This document shows, piece by piece, positions 1 to 8,903 of a stretch of 56,322 nt of DNA. The translations under genes and the position numbers were made by a program. The stretch's first letter is position 1, and each line of letters starts with the position of its first letter. Below the pieces are notes generated by a model. The model was given only the letters and a program-made list of their open reading frames with translations. It had not been told where the DNA came from and made no database searches. The stretch covers positions 1 through 56,322 of the forward strand of contig NZ_JAJDNA010000097.1 of the NCBI RefSeq assembly GCF_022340925.1. The letters are read 5' to 3'. The stretch comes from Thiocapsa sp. (GTDB taxonomy: Bacteria; Pseudomonadota; Gammaproteobacteria; Chromatiales; Chromatiaceae).

Positions 1-274
1 TGTCAACTCCGATGCCCACAGCACACGTGACTTCGCGAATCTGCGCCACGGAATCGGCCAGGCCCGACGGGGATGGCTCGAGCGCCGGGACGTGCTCAAT
101 ACCCGCCCTCTCGATCAGCTGCTCCCGTTGCTCCGCAGGACGCGCTAGCGAAGGCCGTTCCACCGCTTGCAGGCACTTCAGTGCCGGAGAATGAAGCGAC
201 CGGGCCAGCGCGTCTTCCGACCCCGCGCACCGCCGCGCCGGCTCACGACAAAGGATTGACGGGGTGATGACGAA
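1..274. other. Window edge, no supported gene
   Basis: This stretch lies downstream of tRNA-Ser on the minus strand. One minus-strand frame stays open from about 165 to the window edge, but it has no convincing start or ribosome binding site. Its third-codon-position GC is clearly lower than in neighbouring genes. I do not recognise the translation, so it is left as unassigned sequence that could hold the 5' end of a gene continuing outside the window. Confidence 0.4.
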
Positions 275-365
275 TGGCGGAGAGAGAGGGATTCGAACCC
301 TCGATGGGCTATTAACCCATACTCCCTTAGCAGGGGAGCGCCTTCAGCCACTCGGCCATCTCTCC
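275..365 (-). tRNA. tRNA-Ser (anticodon GCU)
   Basis: Read on the minus strand, the 91-nt sequence folds as a class II tRNA. Its acceptor stem pairs GGAGAGA with TCTCTCC, the anticodon GCU sits at 329-331, a long variable arm follows, the T-loop reads GGTTCGAATCC, and the 3' end encodes CCA (275-277). GCU decodes AGC/AGU serine codons. It lies downstream of csrA, as the serine tRNA serV does in the alaS-csrA region of many gammaproteobacteria. The stretch to csrA (366-559) contains a GC-rich hairpin but no clear terminator. Confidence 0.96.
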
Positions 366-559
366 GGAAGGAAGTGTCCCGGTTCTTGGAGATCTTGATC
401 CGGGAGTTGGGAGCAGACACGCAGCGCTGATCAGAGATGCCCAAAGGCTGCGAACAAGCAGCCAGGGCGGTCTTGGTCGGCGAGTCGACCGTCTCGAGGC
501 AGGTTGATCAAGTGCCGCAGGCGGGCGCTAGTGTAGCCCGCAAGCGACCCCCTGGCTAC

Positions 560-778
560 CTAGTCAAGCCGATTACCCTGAGACACGACACCAGGGATCG
601 ATGCACCCTCGGCCTGCTCACGTTTGATCCGTTCGTAGATCTCCTCACGGTGCACGGCAACATCTCGAGGCGCGTTCACACCGATCCGAACCTGATTCCC
701 CTTGACACCCAGCACGGTCACGGTGACCTCGTCACCGATCATGAGGGTCTCTCCAACACGGCGCGTCAAAATCAACAT
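560..778 (-). CDS. csrA: Carbon storage regulator CsrA
   Basis: The 72-residue product begins [18 protein letters not shown], the invariant start of CsrA/RsmA. CsrA is a dimeric RNA-binding protein that recognises GGA motifs in mRNA leaders and controls translation and stability of carbon-metabolism, motility and biofilm messages. The conserved [10 protein letters not shown] segment of the C-terminal helix is present, and the tail is slightly longer than in E. coli CsrA (61 aa). The ATG at 778 is chosen because it is preceded by a good AGGGAGA ribosome binding site. The gene sits between lysC and tRNA-Ser, the usual alaS-(lysC)-csrA-tRNA order of Pseudomonas-like genomes. Confidence 0.97.
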   Translation of the reverse strand: MLILTRRVGETLMIGDEVTVTVLGVKGNQVRIGVNAPRDVAVHREEIYERIKREQAEGASIPGVVSQGNRLD

Positions 779-1049
779 TGTTTTTCTCCCTTTCTTTCCT
801 TTTCCGACCAAGTGAGCTGCCCCGAAGGACAGCAGGGTCTGCCCTGGCGACGTAGCCCGCGGGCCCGACGGAAACCAACGCGGGGACCGGAAAACTGAGT
901 CGCATCTTCGACATTCTAGCAACTGCCGGAGCGAATACCCAAGGATTTAGTCAAACTGCAAGGAGATTTGTTCACGAACCCCCGTTCGATGCCACCTGCG
1001 ACCGTGCAATCCGAGCGATGTCGACTGCGGGGCGGGCCGAGCACACCGG

Positions 1050-2291
1050 TCACGCGACGCCAGCGGTCGCTCGGAGTCCGTCCAGGCCGAACGCCTCGTG
1101 GAGCGACCGAACGCCGAGCTCGAGGTACTTCTCGTCGACGACCACCGAGATCTTGATCTCCGACGTCGAGATCATTCGAATGTTGATGCCCTCTTTGGCC
1201 AAAGTGGCGAACATCCGACTCGCGATCCCGGCATGGCTGCGCATGCCGACCCCCACCAGCGAAATCTTCACGATCTCCCGATCACCCAGCACCTGGCGCG
1301 CGCCCAAGGCCTTCGCCGTGGCATCCAGGATCTCGAGGGCTCGGGGGAAGTCGTTGCGGTGCACGGTGAACGTGAAATCGGTGGTCGCCTCCTGGGCGGC
1401 GATGTTCTGGATGATCATATCCACTTCGATATTGGCATCCGCGATCGGTCCGAGGATCCGGTAGGCGACGCCGGGTTGGTCCGGTACCCCCAGCACAGTC
1501 AGCTTGGCCTCATCGCGACTGAAGGCTATCCCAGAGATCTTGGCATCTTCCACGGCGTCTTCCTCGAAGGTAATGAGTGTGCCCTCGCCCTCTTCGAAGC
1601 TCGATAGCACGCGCAGGGGCACCTTGTACTTGCCGGCAAACTCGACCGAGCGGATCTGCAGCACCTTGGAACCGAGGCTGGCCATCTCAAGCATCTCCTC
1701 GAAGGTGATCCGATCGAGCTTGCGCGCCTTCGGCTCGACCCGCGGGTCGGTGGTATAGACACCGTCGACATCCGTATAGATCTGGCATTCATCGGCCTTC
1801 AGGGCCGCTGCGATGGCGACTGCGGAGGTGTCGGAGCCACCCCGTCCGAGGGTGGTGATGTCGCCTTGCTCATCGATGCCCTGGAATCCGGCAATCACGA
1901 CCACGCGTCCGGCTTCGAGATCCGCCCCCACTCGGGCGGCGTCGATGTCACGGATCCGGGCCTTGTTGTGGGCACTATCGGTCAGGATGTGCACCTGCGC
2001 TCCCGTATAGGAGCGCGCCGGACAGCCCTTGGCGTTCAGCGCCATGCTCAGCAGGGCGATGGTGACCTGCTCGCCGGTCGAGAGAAGGACATCGAGCTCG
2101 CGCGGCATCGGATGCTCCTGGATCTGTCTTGCAAGCACAAGCAAGCGATCCGTCTCGCCGGCCATGGCCGAGACCACGACCACAACCCGATGACCCTGAT
2201 CACGCCAACGCGCCACCCGATCCGCCACGAGCCGGATGCGCTCGAGGCTCCCGACGGATGTGCCCCCGTACTTCTGGACGATCAGCGCCAT
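1050..2291 (-). CDS. lysC: Aspartate kinase, monofunctional
   Basis: The enzyme phosphorylates aspartate, the first step towards lysine, threonine, methionine and diaminopimelate. The 413-residue product starts [14 protein letters not shown], the amino acid kinase signature, and carries the [11 protein letters not shown] substrate-binding loop near residue 200. Two C-terminal ACT domains (about 260-410) are expected to bind the feedback inhibitors lysine and/or threonine. There is no homoserine dehydrogenase domain. The ATG at 2291 follows a GAGGAAAGG ribosome binding site; the upstream in-frame extension has no family similarity. The gene lies between alaS and csrA, as in pseudomonads. Confidence 0.96.
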   Translation of the reverse strand: MALIVQKYGGTSVGSLERIRLVADRVARWRDQGHRVVVVVSAMAGETDRLLVLARQIQEHPMPRELDVLLSTGEQVTIALLSMALNAKGCPARSYTGAQVHILTDSAHNKARIRDIDAARVGADLEAGRVVVIAGFQGIDEQGDITTLGRGGSDTSAVAIAAALKADECQIYTDVDGVYTTDPRVEPKARKLDRITFEEMLEMASLGSKVLQIRSVEFAGKYKVPLRVLSSFEEGEGTLITFEEDAVEDAKISGIAFSRDEAKLTVLGVPDQPGVAYRILGPIADANIEVDMIIQNIAAQEATTDFTFTVHRNDFPRALEILDATAKALGARQVLGDREIVKISLVGVGMRSHAGIASRMFATLAKEGINIRMISTSEIKISVVVDEKYLELGVRSLHEAFGLDGLRATAGVA

Positions 2292-2735
2292 CGCCTTTCC
2301 TCGCCTTGCACGTCTGGATCCCCTTGATGTTCCGTCGACTCGAAAACGGCAGTTGAACCGCAAGGGCATGAAGCCGGCCAAGAGATACGCCTCACGGAAG
2401 CCAAAACATCCAGCGCCTCCCGTGCCGGCCAGGAGGTCCCACCATGCTCCAGCGCTTAAGCAGCGAAACATGAAGGAATCGGGAAACCACGCCTTCCCGC
2501 TCCATGCTCATTCTTCCGCCGGGATGGGCAATCAATGGACCCTGGAAGCTGGTCGGACTTGAGGCCGATCTACTGCGCCGTCGGGACAGCGGCCCGTATC
2601 CGCCCGATTTCTGATTGCATAGGCCCACGGGCCCCAAGCTCCCTTGAATCTGTCCGCGCGCTCTCCCACCCGACTCGCGACGCTCGCACAAGTCCGACAG
2701 GCCCTTGACAGAGATCTTGCGCGCCGCAGAGCGCC
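2292..2735. other. alaS-lysC intergenic region
   Basis: These 444 bases separate the end of alaS from lysC. No gene, lysine-riboswitch core or T-tract terminator was recognised. The region contains an imperfect inverted-repeat element (2552-2698) and the lysC ribosome binding site just above 2291. Short open frames here lack ribosome binding sites and family resemblance. Confidence 0.5.
2552..2698. repeat. MITE-like inverted repeat in alaS-lysC gap
   Basis: The ten bases GTCGGACTTG at 2552-2561 recur in inverted orientation as CAAGTCCGAC at 2689-2698. The right end continues into GGCC, so on the minus strand it reads GGCCTGTCGGACTTG. The shared CCTGTCGGA core also bounds the element at 28691-28860. 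No transposase is encoded, so a non-autonomous element or its relic is the simplest reading, but the match is short. Confidence 0.3.
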
Positions 2736-5342
2736 TCAAGCGGCGACGCGCTGTCGCACCCAGTCGTCCACCAGTGCAAGGGCCGCCGGCAGCCCCGCCG
2801 GGTCGTTGCCGCCTGCCTGCGCCATATCCGGGCGACCGCCGCCTTTGCCGCCGACCTTCTCGGCGACCTCGCGAATGAGCTCGCCAGCCTTCAGGCGATC
2901 GGTGAGATCCCTGGTCACACCGGCGATCAGGCTGACCTTGCCCTCTGACTCGGTAGCCAGCACCACGACGGCCGAGCCGAGCTTGTCCTTGAGCTGGTCG
3001 AGGGTGACTCGCAGCCCCCTGGGGTCAACCCCGTCCAGTCTCGCTGCGAGGACCTTGATGCCATCCACGACGACGGCCTGGGAAGCCAGATCCTGACCGG
3101 CCGAGCTCGCCAATTTGGCCTTGAGCTGCTCGACCTCTTTCTCCAGACGGCGGCCGCGCTCAAGCAATTGGGCGACCCGTTGGTCGACATCGTCGCGCCC
3201 CCCCTTCAGGAGCCCGACCACACGGAGCAGCCGGTCCTCGTCGGCCTCCACCCAGTCGAGCGCCGTCGCACCCGTCACGGCCTCGATCCGGCGCACGCCG
3301 GCGGCGATCCCGCCCTCGGCGACGATCTTCACCAGACCAATGTCGCCGAGCGCCTTGACATGAGTGCCGCCGCAGAGCTCGGTCGAGAAGTCCCCCATAC
3401 GCAGCACACGGACCTGCTCGGCATACTTCTCGCCGAAGAGTGCCACGGCGCCGGACGCCTTCGCGTCATCGAGGTTCATGATGCGGGTCTCGACCAGATG
3501 GTTCTCCCGAACCTCACGATTGACCAGCCGCTCGATGGCGACGAGCTGGTCTCTGGAGACGGCCTCGTAGTGGGAGAAGTCGAAGCGGAGGCGATCGGGA
3601 CCGACGAGTGAGCCCTTCTGCTGGACATGCTCGCCCAGCACCTGACGGAGTGCCGCGTGCAGCAGATGAGTCGCGGAATGGTTCAGGGCAGTCGCCTGCC
3701 GGCGTTCACCGTCGACCGCCGCCTCGACCCGGTCGCCGACAGCCAGGGTGCCACCGACCACGCGTCCGACGTGGCACACAACATCCTCGCCCTTTTTCTG
3801 CGTGTCGCGCACCTCGAAACGGGCGGTCTCGCTGGTCAGCCATCCGCGGTCGCCGACCTGGCCGCCCGATTCGGCATAGAAAGGCGTGAGATCCAGGATC
3901 GCCAGGCCGTCCTCGCCCTCCGCGAGCTGGTCGCGGGAGCCGTCAGCGGAATACAGGGCGACCACCGTCGCCTCCCCGCGAAGTCGCTCGTACCCGCAGA
4001 ATTCGGTCTCGCCCTGAACCTCGATCTCCAGGGTCTCGGTGCTGCCGAACTGGCTTGCGGCGCGCGCACGCGCTCTTTGCCGCTGCATCGCCTGCTCAAA
4101 TTCGGCCATGTCCAGCGTGAGACCGCGCTCACGCGCGATGTCGGCCGTCAGGTCGGTCGGGAAACCATAGGTATCGTAGAGCTTGAAGACCGTCTCGCCT
4201 GGGATCCGTCCATCCGTCAGCCCCGAAATCGCCTCGTCCAGGATACGCATCCCATGCTCCAGGGTCTCGGCGAAGCGCTCCTCCTCGAGCAAGATGACGC
4301 GCTGAACGTGATCCCGGGCGGCCGTCAGCTCCGGATAGGCCGCCCCCATCTCCGACACCAATGCCGGCACCAGCTGATGGAAAAACGGCGTCGTGCAGCC
4401 AAGCTGGTAGCCGTGGCGGATGGCGCGCCGGATGATGCGCCTAAGAACGTAGCCGCGGCCTTCGTTGCCTGGTGTCACCCCGTCGGTGATCAGGAAGGCC
4501 GCCGAGCGGATGTGGTCGGCGATGACACGCAGCGATTTGCTCTCCCGGTCCCTGCAATCCGTGAGCCTCGCGGCCGCGTCGATCAGGCGCACGAAGAGAT
4601 CGATCTCGTAGTTGCTGTGGACACCCTGCATGACGGCGGCGAGCCGCTCCAACCCCATACCGGTATCCACCGACGGGCGGGGCAACGGGGTCAGATTTGC
4701 TTCACCATCGCGGTTGTATTGCATGAACACCAGGTTCCAGATCTCGACGTACCGATCGCCGTCTTCATCGGCTGAGCCCGGCGGCCCCCCGGGGATCGCC
4801 GGTCCGTGGTCGTAGAAGATCTCCGAGCAGGGACCGCAGGGTCCGGTCTCGCCCATGGACCAGAAGTTGTCTTTCGGCCCGCAGCGCGAAAAGCGCGATG
4901 GGTCGACGCCGATCTCCGTGAGCCAGATGTCGGCCGCCTCGTCGTCCTCGGTAAAAACGGTGACCCAGAGCCGCTCCGGCGGGAGCGCCAGGGCGCGCGT
5001 GAGATAGTCCCAGGCGAACCCGATGGCCTCGCGCTTGAAATAATCGCCGAAGCTGAAGTTGCCGAGCATCTCGAAGAAGGTGTGGTGGCGGGCCGTATAG
5101 CCGACGTTCTCGAGATCGTTGTGCTTTCCGCCGGCCCGCACACACCGCTGCGAGCTGACCGCACGGCTGTAAGGGCGCCGCTCGCGCCCCAGGAAGACCT
5201 CCTTGAACTGCACCATCCCCGCATTGGTGAACAGCAGCGTCGGGTCGTTCGCCGGCACCAGAGGGCTGGACGGCACCCGCTCATGGTCGCGCTGGGCGAA
5301 ATAGTCGAGGAAACTCGCTCGGAGCTCTGCACTGGTGATCAT
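2736..5342 (-). CDS. alaS: Alanyl-tRNA synthetase
   Basis: This class II synthetase charges tRNA-Ala and edits mischarged Ser/Gly. The 868-residue product has the expected full length (E. coli 876). It has the N-terminal catalytic domain with [14 protein letters not shown], the editing-domain metal motif HSATHLLH near residue 565, the CGGTHV motif about 100 residues later, and a C-terminal oligomerisation domain. I place the start at the ATG at 5342 ([15 protein letters not shown]), which matches the family N terminus. A GTG nine codons upstream has no better ribosome binding site. It follows recX by about 35 bp and is probably in the same transcription unit. Confidence 0.97.
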   Translation of the reverse strand: MITSAELRASFLDYFAQRDHERVPSSPLVPANDPTLLFTNAGMVQFKEVFLGRERRPYSRAVSSQRCVRAGGKHNDLENVGYTARHHTFFEMLGNFSFGDYFKREAIGFAWDYLTRALALPPERLWVTVFTEDDEAADIWLTEIGVDPSRFSRCGPKDNFWSMGETGPCGPCSEIFYDHGPAIPGGPPGSADEDGDRYVEIWNLVFMQYNRDGEANLTPLPRPSVDTGMGLERLAAVMQGVHSNYEIDLFVRLIDAAARLTDCRDRESKSLRVIADHIRSAAFLITDGVTPGNEGRGYVLRRIIRRAIRHGYQLGCTTPFFHQLVPALVSEMGAAYPELTAARDHVQRVILLEEERFAETLEHGMRILDEAISGLTDGRIPGETVFKLYDTYGFPTDLTADIARERGLTLDMAEFEQAMQRQRARARAASQFGSTETLEIEVQGETEFCGYERLRGEATVVALYSADGSRDQLAEGEDGLAILDLTPFYAESGGQVGDRGWLTSETARFEVRDTQKKGEDVVCHVGRVVGGTLAVGDRVEAAVDGERRQATALNHSATHLLHAALRQVLGEHVQQKGSLVGPDRLRFDFSHYEAVSRDQLVAIERLVNREVRENHLVETRIMNLDDAKASGAVALFGEKYAEQVRVLRMGDFSTELCGGTHVKALGDIGLVKIVAEGGIAAGVRRIEAVTGATALDWVEADEDRLLRVVGLLKGGRDDVDQRVAQLLERGRRLEKEVEQLKAKLASSAGQDLASQAVVVDGIKVLAARLDGVDPRGLRVTLDQLKDKLGSAVVVLATESEGKVSLIAGVTRDLTDRLKAGELIREVAEKVGGKGGGRPDMAQAGGNDPAGLPAALALVDDWVRQRVAA

Positions 5343-5376
5343 GGATTTGCTCGATTGGACTGCAGGCACCGGCCAC

Positions 5377-5835
5377 TCAGTCGTCGGGCCAGCGCAAAAA
5401 GCGGCGGATCATCTCGGTGGGGAACCCGCGCTGCTCGAGGAATCGGCCACGTCGGGCATACTCGTCGCGGTCGCCGGGCCGCTCACTGCCGAAGCGACGG
5501 TCATAGATCTCGGCCATGTAGGCCATCCAGTCGTCCCTCATGGCGTCTAGGTAAGGGTCGATCAGGGCATCGGGAAGACCCTTTTCGAGCAGCTCGGCGC
5601 GAATGCGGACCGGACCGAATCCCTTGCCCGCACGCTCAGCGACGTAAAGCTCGGCGAGGCGGCGCTCGTCGAGCGAGCCCTCAGCGGCCAACCGCTCGAG
5701 CGCCCCGTCGATGTCGACTTGATCGAAGCCGCGCGAGGCGAGCTTGCGCGCCAACTCAAGCCGCGAATGCTCGCGCATGGCCAAGAGGGCGCGCGCGCGG
5801 CGCGCAATCTCCGTCGTCGGGTCCGGGTCGTCCAT
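5377..5835 (-). CDS. recX: Regulatory protein RecX
   Basis: RecX caps or disassembles RecA filaments and so restrains recombinase activity. The 152-residue product is rich in helices and shows the repeated three-helix pattern of the family ([31 protein letters not shown]). It lies directly after recA, the usual place. The ATG at 5835 is used; a TTG at 5862 that overlaps the recA stop would add nine residues but sits too close to the GGAGG in the recA 3' end. Confidence 0.93.
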   Translation of the reverse strand: MDDPDPTTEIARRARALLAMREHSRLELARKLASRGFDQVDIDGALERLAAEGSLDERRLAELYVAERAGKGFGPVRIRAELLEKGLPDALIDPYLDAMRDDWMAYMAEIYDRRFGSERPGDRDEYARRGRFLEQRGFPTEMIRRFLRWPDD

Positions 5836-5858
5836 CGCTCGCGCCGAGAGACCTCGAG

Positions 5859-6890
5859 TCAAACCTCCATCGAGGCCTCGGCAATGGGTGCCTCGGCCAC
5901 CCGGGGCAGGAGCTTATCGCGGATTTTGGACTCGATCTCCTTCGAGATCCCGGGATTCTCGCAAAGAAAGGCGCGGGCGTTGTCCTTGCCCTGGCCAATG
6001 CGATTGCCCTCGTAGCTGTACCAGGCCCCCGACTTCTCGATCAAGCCCTCGTTGACCCCGAGGTTGATGATTTCACCCTCGCGCGAGATCCCCTGGCCGT
6101 AGAGGATATCGAACTCGGCCTGCTTGAAGGGCGGGGCGACCTTGTTCTTGACCACCTTGACCTTGGTCTCGTTGCCGATGACCTCATCGCCCTTCTTGAT
6201 GCTGCCGATGCGACGGATGTCGAGTCGTACCGAGGCGTAGAATTTGAGCGCGTTTCCGCCGGTCGTGGTTTCGGGTGACCCGAACATGACGCCGATCTTC
6301 ATCCGGATCTGATTGATAAAGATGACGGTGCAGTTGGACCGATTGATGTTGCCGGTGAGCTTGCGCAGGGCCTGGGACATCAGGCGCGCCTGCAGCCCGA
6401 CATGCGAGTCGCCCATCTCACCTTCGATCTCAGCCTTCGGCGTCAGCGCCGCGACCGAGTCGACGACAACGACATCCACCGCGCCCGAGCGCACCAGCAT
6501 GTCGGTGATCTCCAGCGCCTGCTCGCCGGTGTCGGGTTGCGAGACCAGCAGGTCGTTCATGTTCACGCCGAGCTTCTCGGCATAGACCGGGTCGAGTGCG
6601 TGCTCGGCATCGACGAAGGCCGCAGTGCCGCCGAGTTGTTGCGCCTCGGCCACGATATGCAGCGTCAAGGTGGTCTTACCGGATGACTCCGGGCCATAGA
6701 TCTCGACCACTCGCCCCCTCGGCACCCCGCCGATTCCGAGCGCCAGATCCAAGCCGAGCGAGCCGGTCGATATCGCCTCCACGTTCCGCACGGCGCCGAT
6801 GTCGCCCATGCGCATCACCGAGCCTTTGCCGAACTGCTTTTCGATCTGGGTCAAAGCCGCAGCCAGTGCCTTCTTACGGTTGTCGTCCAT
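5859..6890 (-). CDS. recA: Recombinase RecA
   Basis: RecA is the ATP-dependent strand-exchange recombinase and SOS co-protease. The 343-residue product has the Walker A motif GPESSGKT at residues 66-73, the same numbering as in E. coli, and the conserved segments [20 protein letters not shown] and [16 protein letters not shown]. The C-terminal tail is short and moderately acidic. It lies downstream of cinA and thpR and upstream of recX. I saw no canonical CTGT-N8-ACAG SOS box in 6891-7018, so LexA control cannot be claimed from the sequence. Confidence 0.99.
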   Translation of the reverse strand: MDDNRKKALAAALTQIEKQFGKGSVMRMGDIGAVRNVEAISTGSLGLDLALGIGGVPRGRVVEIYGPESSGKTTLTLHIVAEAQQLGGTAAFVDAEHALDPVYAEKLGVNMNDLLVSQPDTGEQALEITDMLVRSGAVDVVVVDSVAALTPKAEIEGEMGDSHVGLQARLMSQALRKLTGNINRSNCTVIFINQIRMKIGVMFGSPETTTGGNALKFYASVRLDIRRIGSIKKGDEVIGNETKVKVVKNKVAPPFKQAEFDILYGQGISREGEIINLGVNEGLIEKSGAWYSYEGNRIGQGKDNARAFLCENPGISKEIESKIRDKLLPRVAEAPIAEASMEV

Positions 6891-7018
6891 TCGGTCTCCG
6901 TTAAACCCGATCGTTGAAGCCGGACCGGTCGCGGGGCGATCAATCCAGTGTCTCGCTCACCCCCGTGCGGATTATCGCACAGGCGATCCACAAACGGCAT
7001 GGCGCACCCCGGCCGACC

Positions 7019-7564
7019 TCAAACGGGGTCGCGCCCTGTTTCACTCCGATCGAGCGCCAGGGGCCAGCGCCGCCGGATCCGATAGCGCGGCCCAGCCCCC
7101 CCGTAACCCGCCGCCAGGACGAACTCGCGAACCGGCCAGCGCACTGCCGTCGGCCATTTCACCGAGGCTGCGGCCGCGACGCGCCGCGCCAGCGTGACAT
7201 GGGGCCGATAGGGGCGTGGATCGAGGGTCAGGTCGCAAACCTCAAGCTGTCCGCGTAAACCCGATACCAGTCCGATCAGTGGCTGCGGTGGAAAATCGGG
7301 CGCACACCACAAGACTCGCGCCCGATCAAACAGACCGATTCGGCCGATCAGGAGCTCAAACGGCGCGCTCTCGACGCGCTCGGCTGCCTTCTCGACGCAG
7401 CGCAGGACCTCCGGGGCGAGCGGCCCCAGAAAGGCAAGCGTCAGATGGAGTTCATCGGGATGAATGGCCCGCGCGCCGGCCGGGACGAGGTCCCGGGCCT
7501 GTGCAGCCAGCGCCGCCTGCACCCCGGGGTCCGGCCAGAGCGCAAAGAACCAACGCTCAGACAA
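7019..7564 (-). CDS. thpR: RNA 2',3'-cyclic phosphodiesterase ThpR
   Basis: This is a 2H phosphoesterase-superfamily protein (LigT/ThpR, also called 2'-5' RNA ligase) acting on 2',3'-cyclic phosphate RNA ends. Both catalytic HxTx motifs are present: HLTL starting at residue 40 and HVTL starting at residue 122 of a 181-residue protein, the usual family size. The start is inferred as the TTG at 7564, which gives the typical N terminus MSERWFFALWP and overlaps the cinA stop. The upstream open frame is antisense-like noise. Tight coupling with cinA suggests one transcript with cinA and possibly recA. Confidence 0.88.
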   Translation of the reverse strand: MSERWFFALWPDPGVQAALAAQARDLVPAGARAIHPDELHLTLAFLGPLAPEVLRCVEKAAERVESAPFELLIGRIGLFDRARVLWCAPDFPPQPLIGLVSGLRGQLEVCDLTLDPRPYRPHVTLARRVAAAASVKWPTAVRWPVREFVLAAGYGGAGPRYRIRRRWPLALDRSETGRDPV

Positions 7565-8066
7565 GGTCTTTGAGGCGCGCCACGAGGCCGTCGATGGCCA
7601 GCGCGACGGACTGGCGCCGCACGCCATCCCGGTCCCCGGGCAACTGCACACGCTGGGTCGCCAGCCTGCCGGGCGGCCAGGCCCAAGCGACACAGACCGT
7701 ACCAACCGGCTTCTCCGCAGTGCCGCCGCCGGGTCCGGCAACACCGCTGATCGCCACGGCCACCCCGACCCCGCTGCGGTACAGGGCGCCGGCGGCCATC
7801 TCGGCGACCACCGCCTCGCTGACGGCACCATGGATCGACAGCGTCTCGGCACGCACACCGAGCATCTCTTGCTTGGCGGCATTGCTGTAGGTAACGAAAC
7901 CGCAGTCGAACCAGGCGCTGCTCCCCGGGAGGTCGGTCACGACCTTCGCCAGCCAGCCACCGGTGCAGGATTCCGCGACCACAAGCCGCAGATCCAGGCG
8001 CTGCAGCAGGTCCCTAAGCGGAGAGGCATTCGGCTCTTCGCGAACGATGCGTTGCGGATCACTCAT
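7557..8066 (-). CDS. pncC: CinA-type nicotinamide-nucleotide amidase (PncC)
   Basis: PncC deamidates nicotinamide mononucleotide to nicotinate mononucleotide in NAD recycling. The 169-residue protein is the stand-alone C-terminal CinA domain. It shows the VVAESCTGGWLA motif with the conserved Ser and Lys region, YSNAAK, and AISGVAGPGGG. The ATG at 8066 (MSDPQR) fits the family length. Placement upstream of recA is shared with E. coli (ygaD/pncC-recA). Its stop overlaps the thpR start. Confidence 0.93.
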   Translation of the reverse strand: MSDPQRIVREEPNASPLRDLLQRLDLRLVVAESCTGGWLAKVVTDLPGSSAWFDCGFVTYSNAAKQEMLGVRAETLSIHGAVSEAVVAEMAAGALYRSGVGVAVAISGVAGPGGGTAEKPVGTVCVAWAWPPGRLATQRVQLPGDRDGVRRQSVALAIDGLVARLKDLV

Positions 8067-8291
8067 GACAAACTCGACCCACTTCAACCCTCATGCCGTA
8101 CGACCCTCAAACATTCACCCTGTCCCCGTCCTAGGAGCCTAAGAGAGGCCAAGTGTCCGTGCGTCCCTTCCCTCAGGCAAATCCCGCGGGGCCGATCCCG
8201 TCCGTCACTGGAAAACTCGACGCAGTGTCGACAGAATGCCAGGCCGACACAATCATCCGCCGATGTCGGTGGCAGCGCCAGGAGCCGATCC

Positions 8292-8573
8292 ATGACCGAC
8301 TTACAGATCCACTGCGAGCACAAGCCATCACCAGCCAAGCTGGAGGTGCTGGGGGTCGAAGACTGGCCGGTCTGGAAGAAAGACCCGTCAACCTTCCCCT
8401 GGCGCTACGACCGAGCCGAGACCTGCTACATCGTCCGCGGCCGCTTCAGGGTGACACCGCAAGGCGGTGAGCCCCGGACGTTCGGACGCGGCGATCTGAT
8501 CAGCTTCCCCGCTGGCCTGGAGTGTACCTGGGAGATCTTGGAGCCAGTCGAGAAACACTATCGTTTCGGCTGA
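8292..8573 (+). CDS. Small cupin-domain protein
   Basis: The 93-residue protein is a single cupin barrel of the DUF861 (ureidoglycine aminohydrolase-like) type. Visible features are WPWRYD-like SEQUENCE near the N terminus (STFPWRYDRAETCYIVRG) and the RFGRGDLISFPAG-like second cupin motif (TFGRGDLISFPAGLECTWEI). The metal-ligand histidines usual in cupins are mostly absent, so an enzyme activity is uncertain. The ATG at 8292 is preceded by AGGAG with good spacing. It is transcribed divergently from cinA. No operon partner is evident, because a 330-bp gap follows. Confidence 0.85.
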   Translation: MTDLQIHCEHKPSPAKLEVLGVEDWPVWKKDPSTFPWRYDRAETCYIVRGRFRVTPQGGEPRTFGRGDLISFPAGLECTWEILEPVEKHYRFG

Positions 8574-8903
8574 TCGCTGCCCGTCACGGAGCGCGGGTCC
8601 GCCAAGCACGCGCTCGCCCGACTGCCCGGAAAAGCATCCTGATGCGTAGTCCACCGAGGAACGCCTCCGGGTGTTTGCTATGGTCCTCCAGGCGCTTCCT
8701 CTGTCGCGGGGATGGATGCGGATCACGCCGGGGCGAGCGGGGCACCCTTGCGGCAGGAAAATCCCCTGCAGACCAGCAAACGCACCCCGTCGCGGCGCGT
8801 CTGAACCCCGCCTGCTTTGATCCGCCACGCGGACAGCCGCCTGGCCGAACGCTGGAGGCTCGCGTATAAAGCGCATATTCTTCCTCCAGGTCAACGCATC
8901 CAG
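8574..8903. other. Intergenic region before the ferredoxin-reductase fusion
   Basis: No gene was recognised in these 330 bases. A TATAAA near 8865 could be a -10 element for the downstream gene, but no acceptable -35 lies at the proper distance. Open frames on both strands lack ribosome binding sites and family resemblance. Confidence 0.4.

Noticed and set aside
1..165. Minus-strand open frame reaching the window edge
   Set aside because: Weak codon bias, no start signal and no recognised family; kept only as an unassigned edge region.
437..898. 153-codon plus-strand frame near the tRNA
   Set aside because: It is antisense to csrA, which has a clear start, ribosome binding site and family match.
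913..954. Possible csrA promoter (TTGACT and TAGAAT on the minus strand)
   Set aside because: The two hexamers are 30 bases apart, too far for one sigma-70 promoter.
4806..6278. 490-codon plus-strand frame
   Set aside because: It is antisense to alaS, recX and recA, with no protein-like features.
8388..8894. 168-codon minus-strand frame opposite the cupin and the following gap
   Set aside because: It overlaps the cupin gene antisense, is Arg-rich and low in complexity, and has no ribosome binding site.
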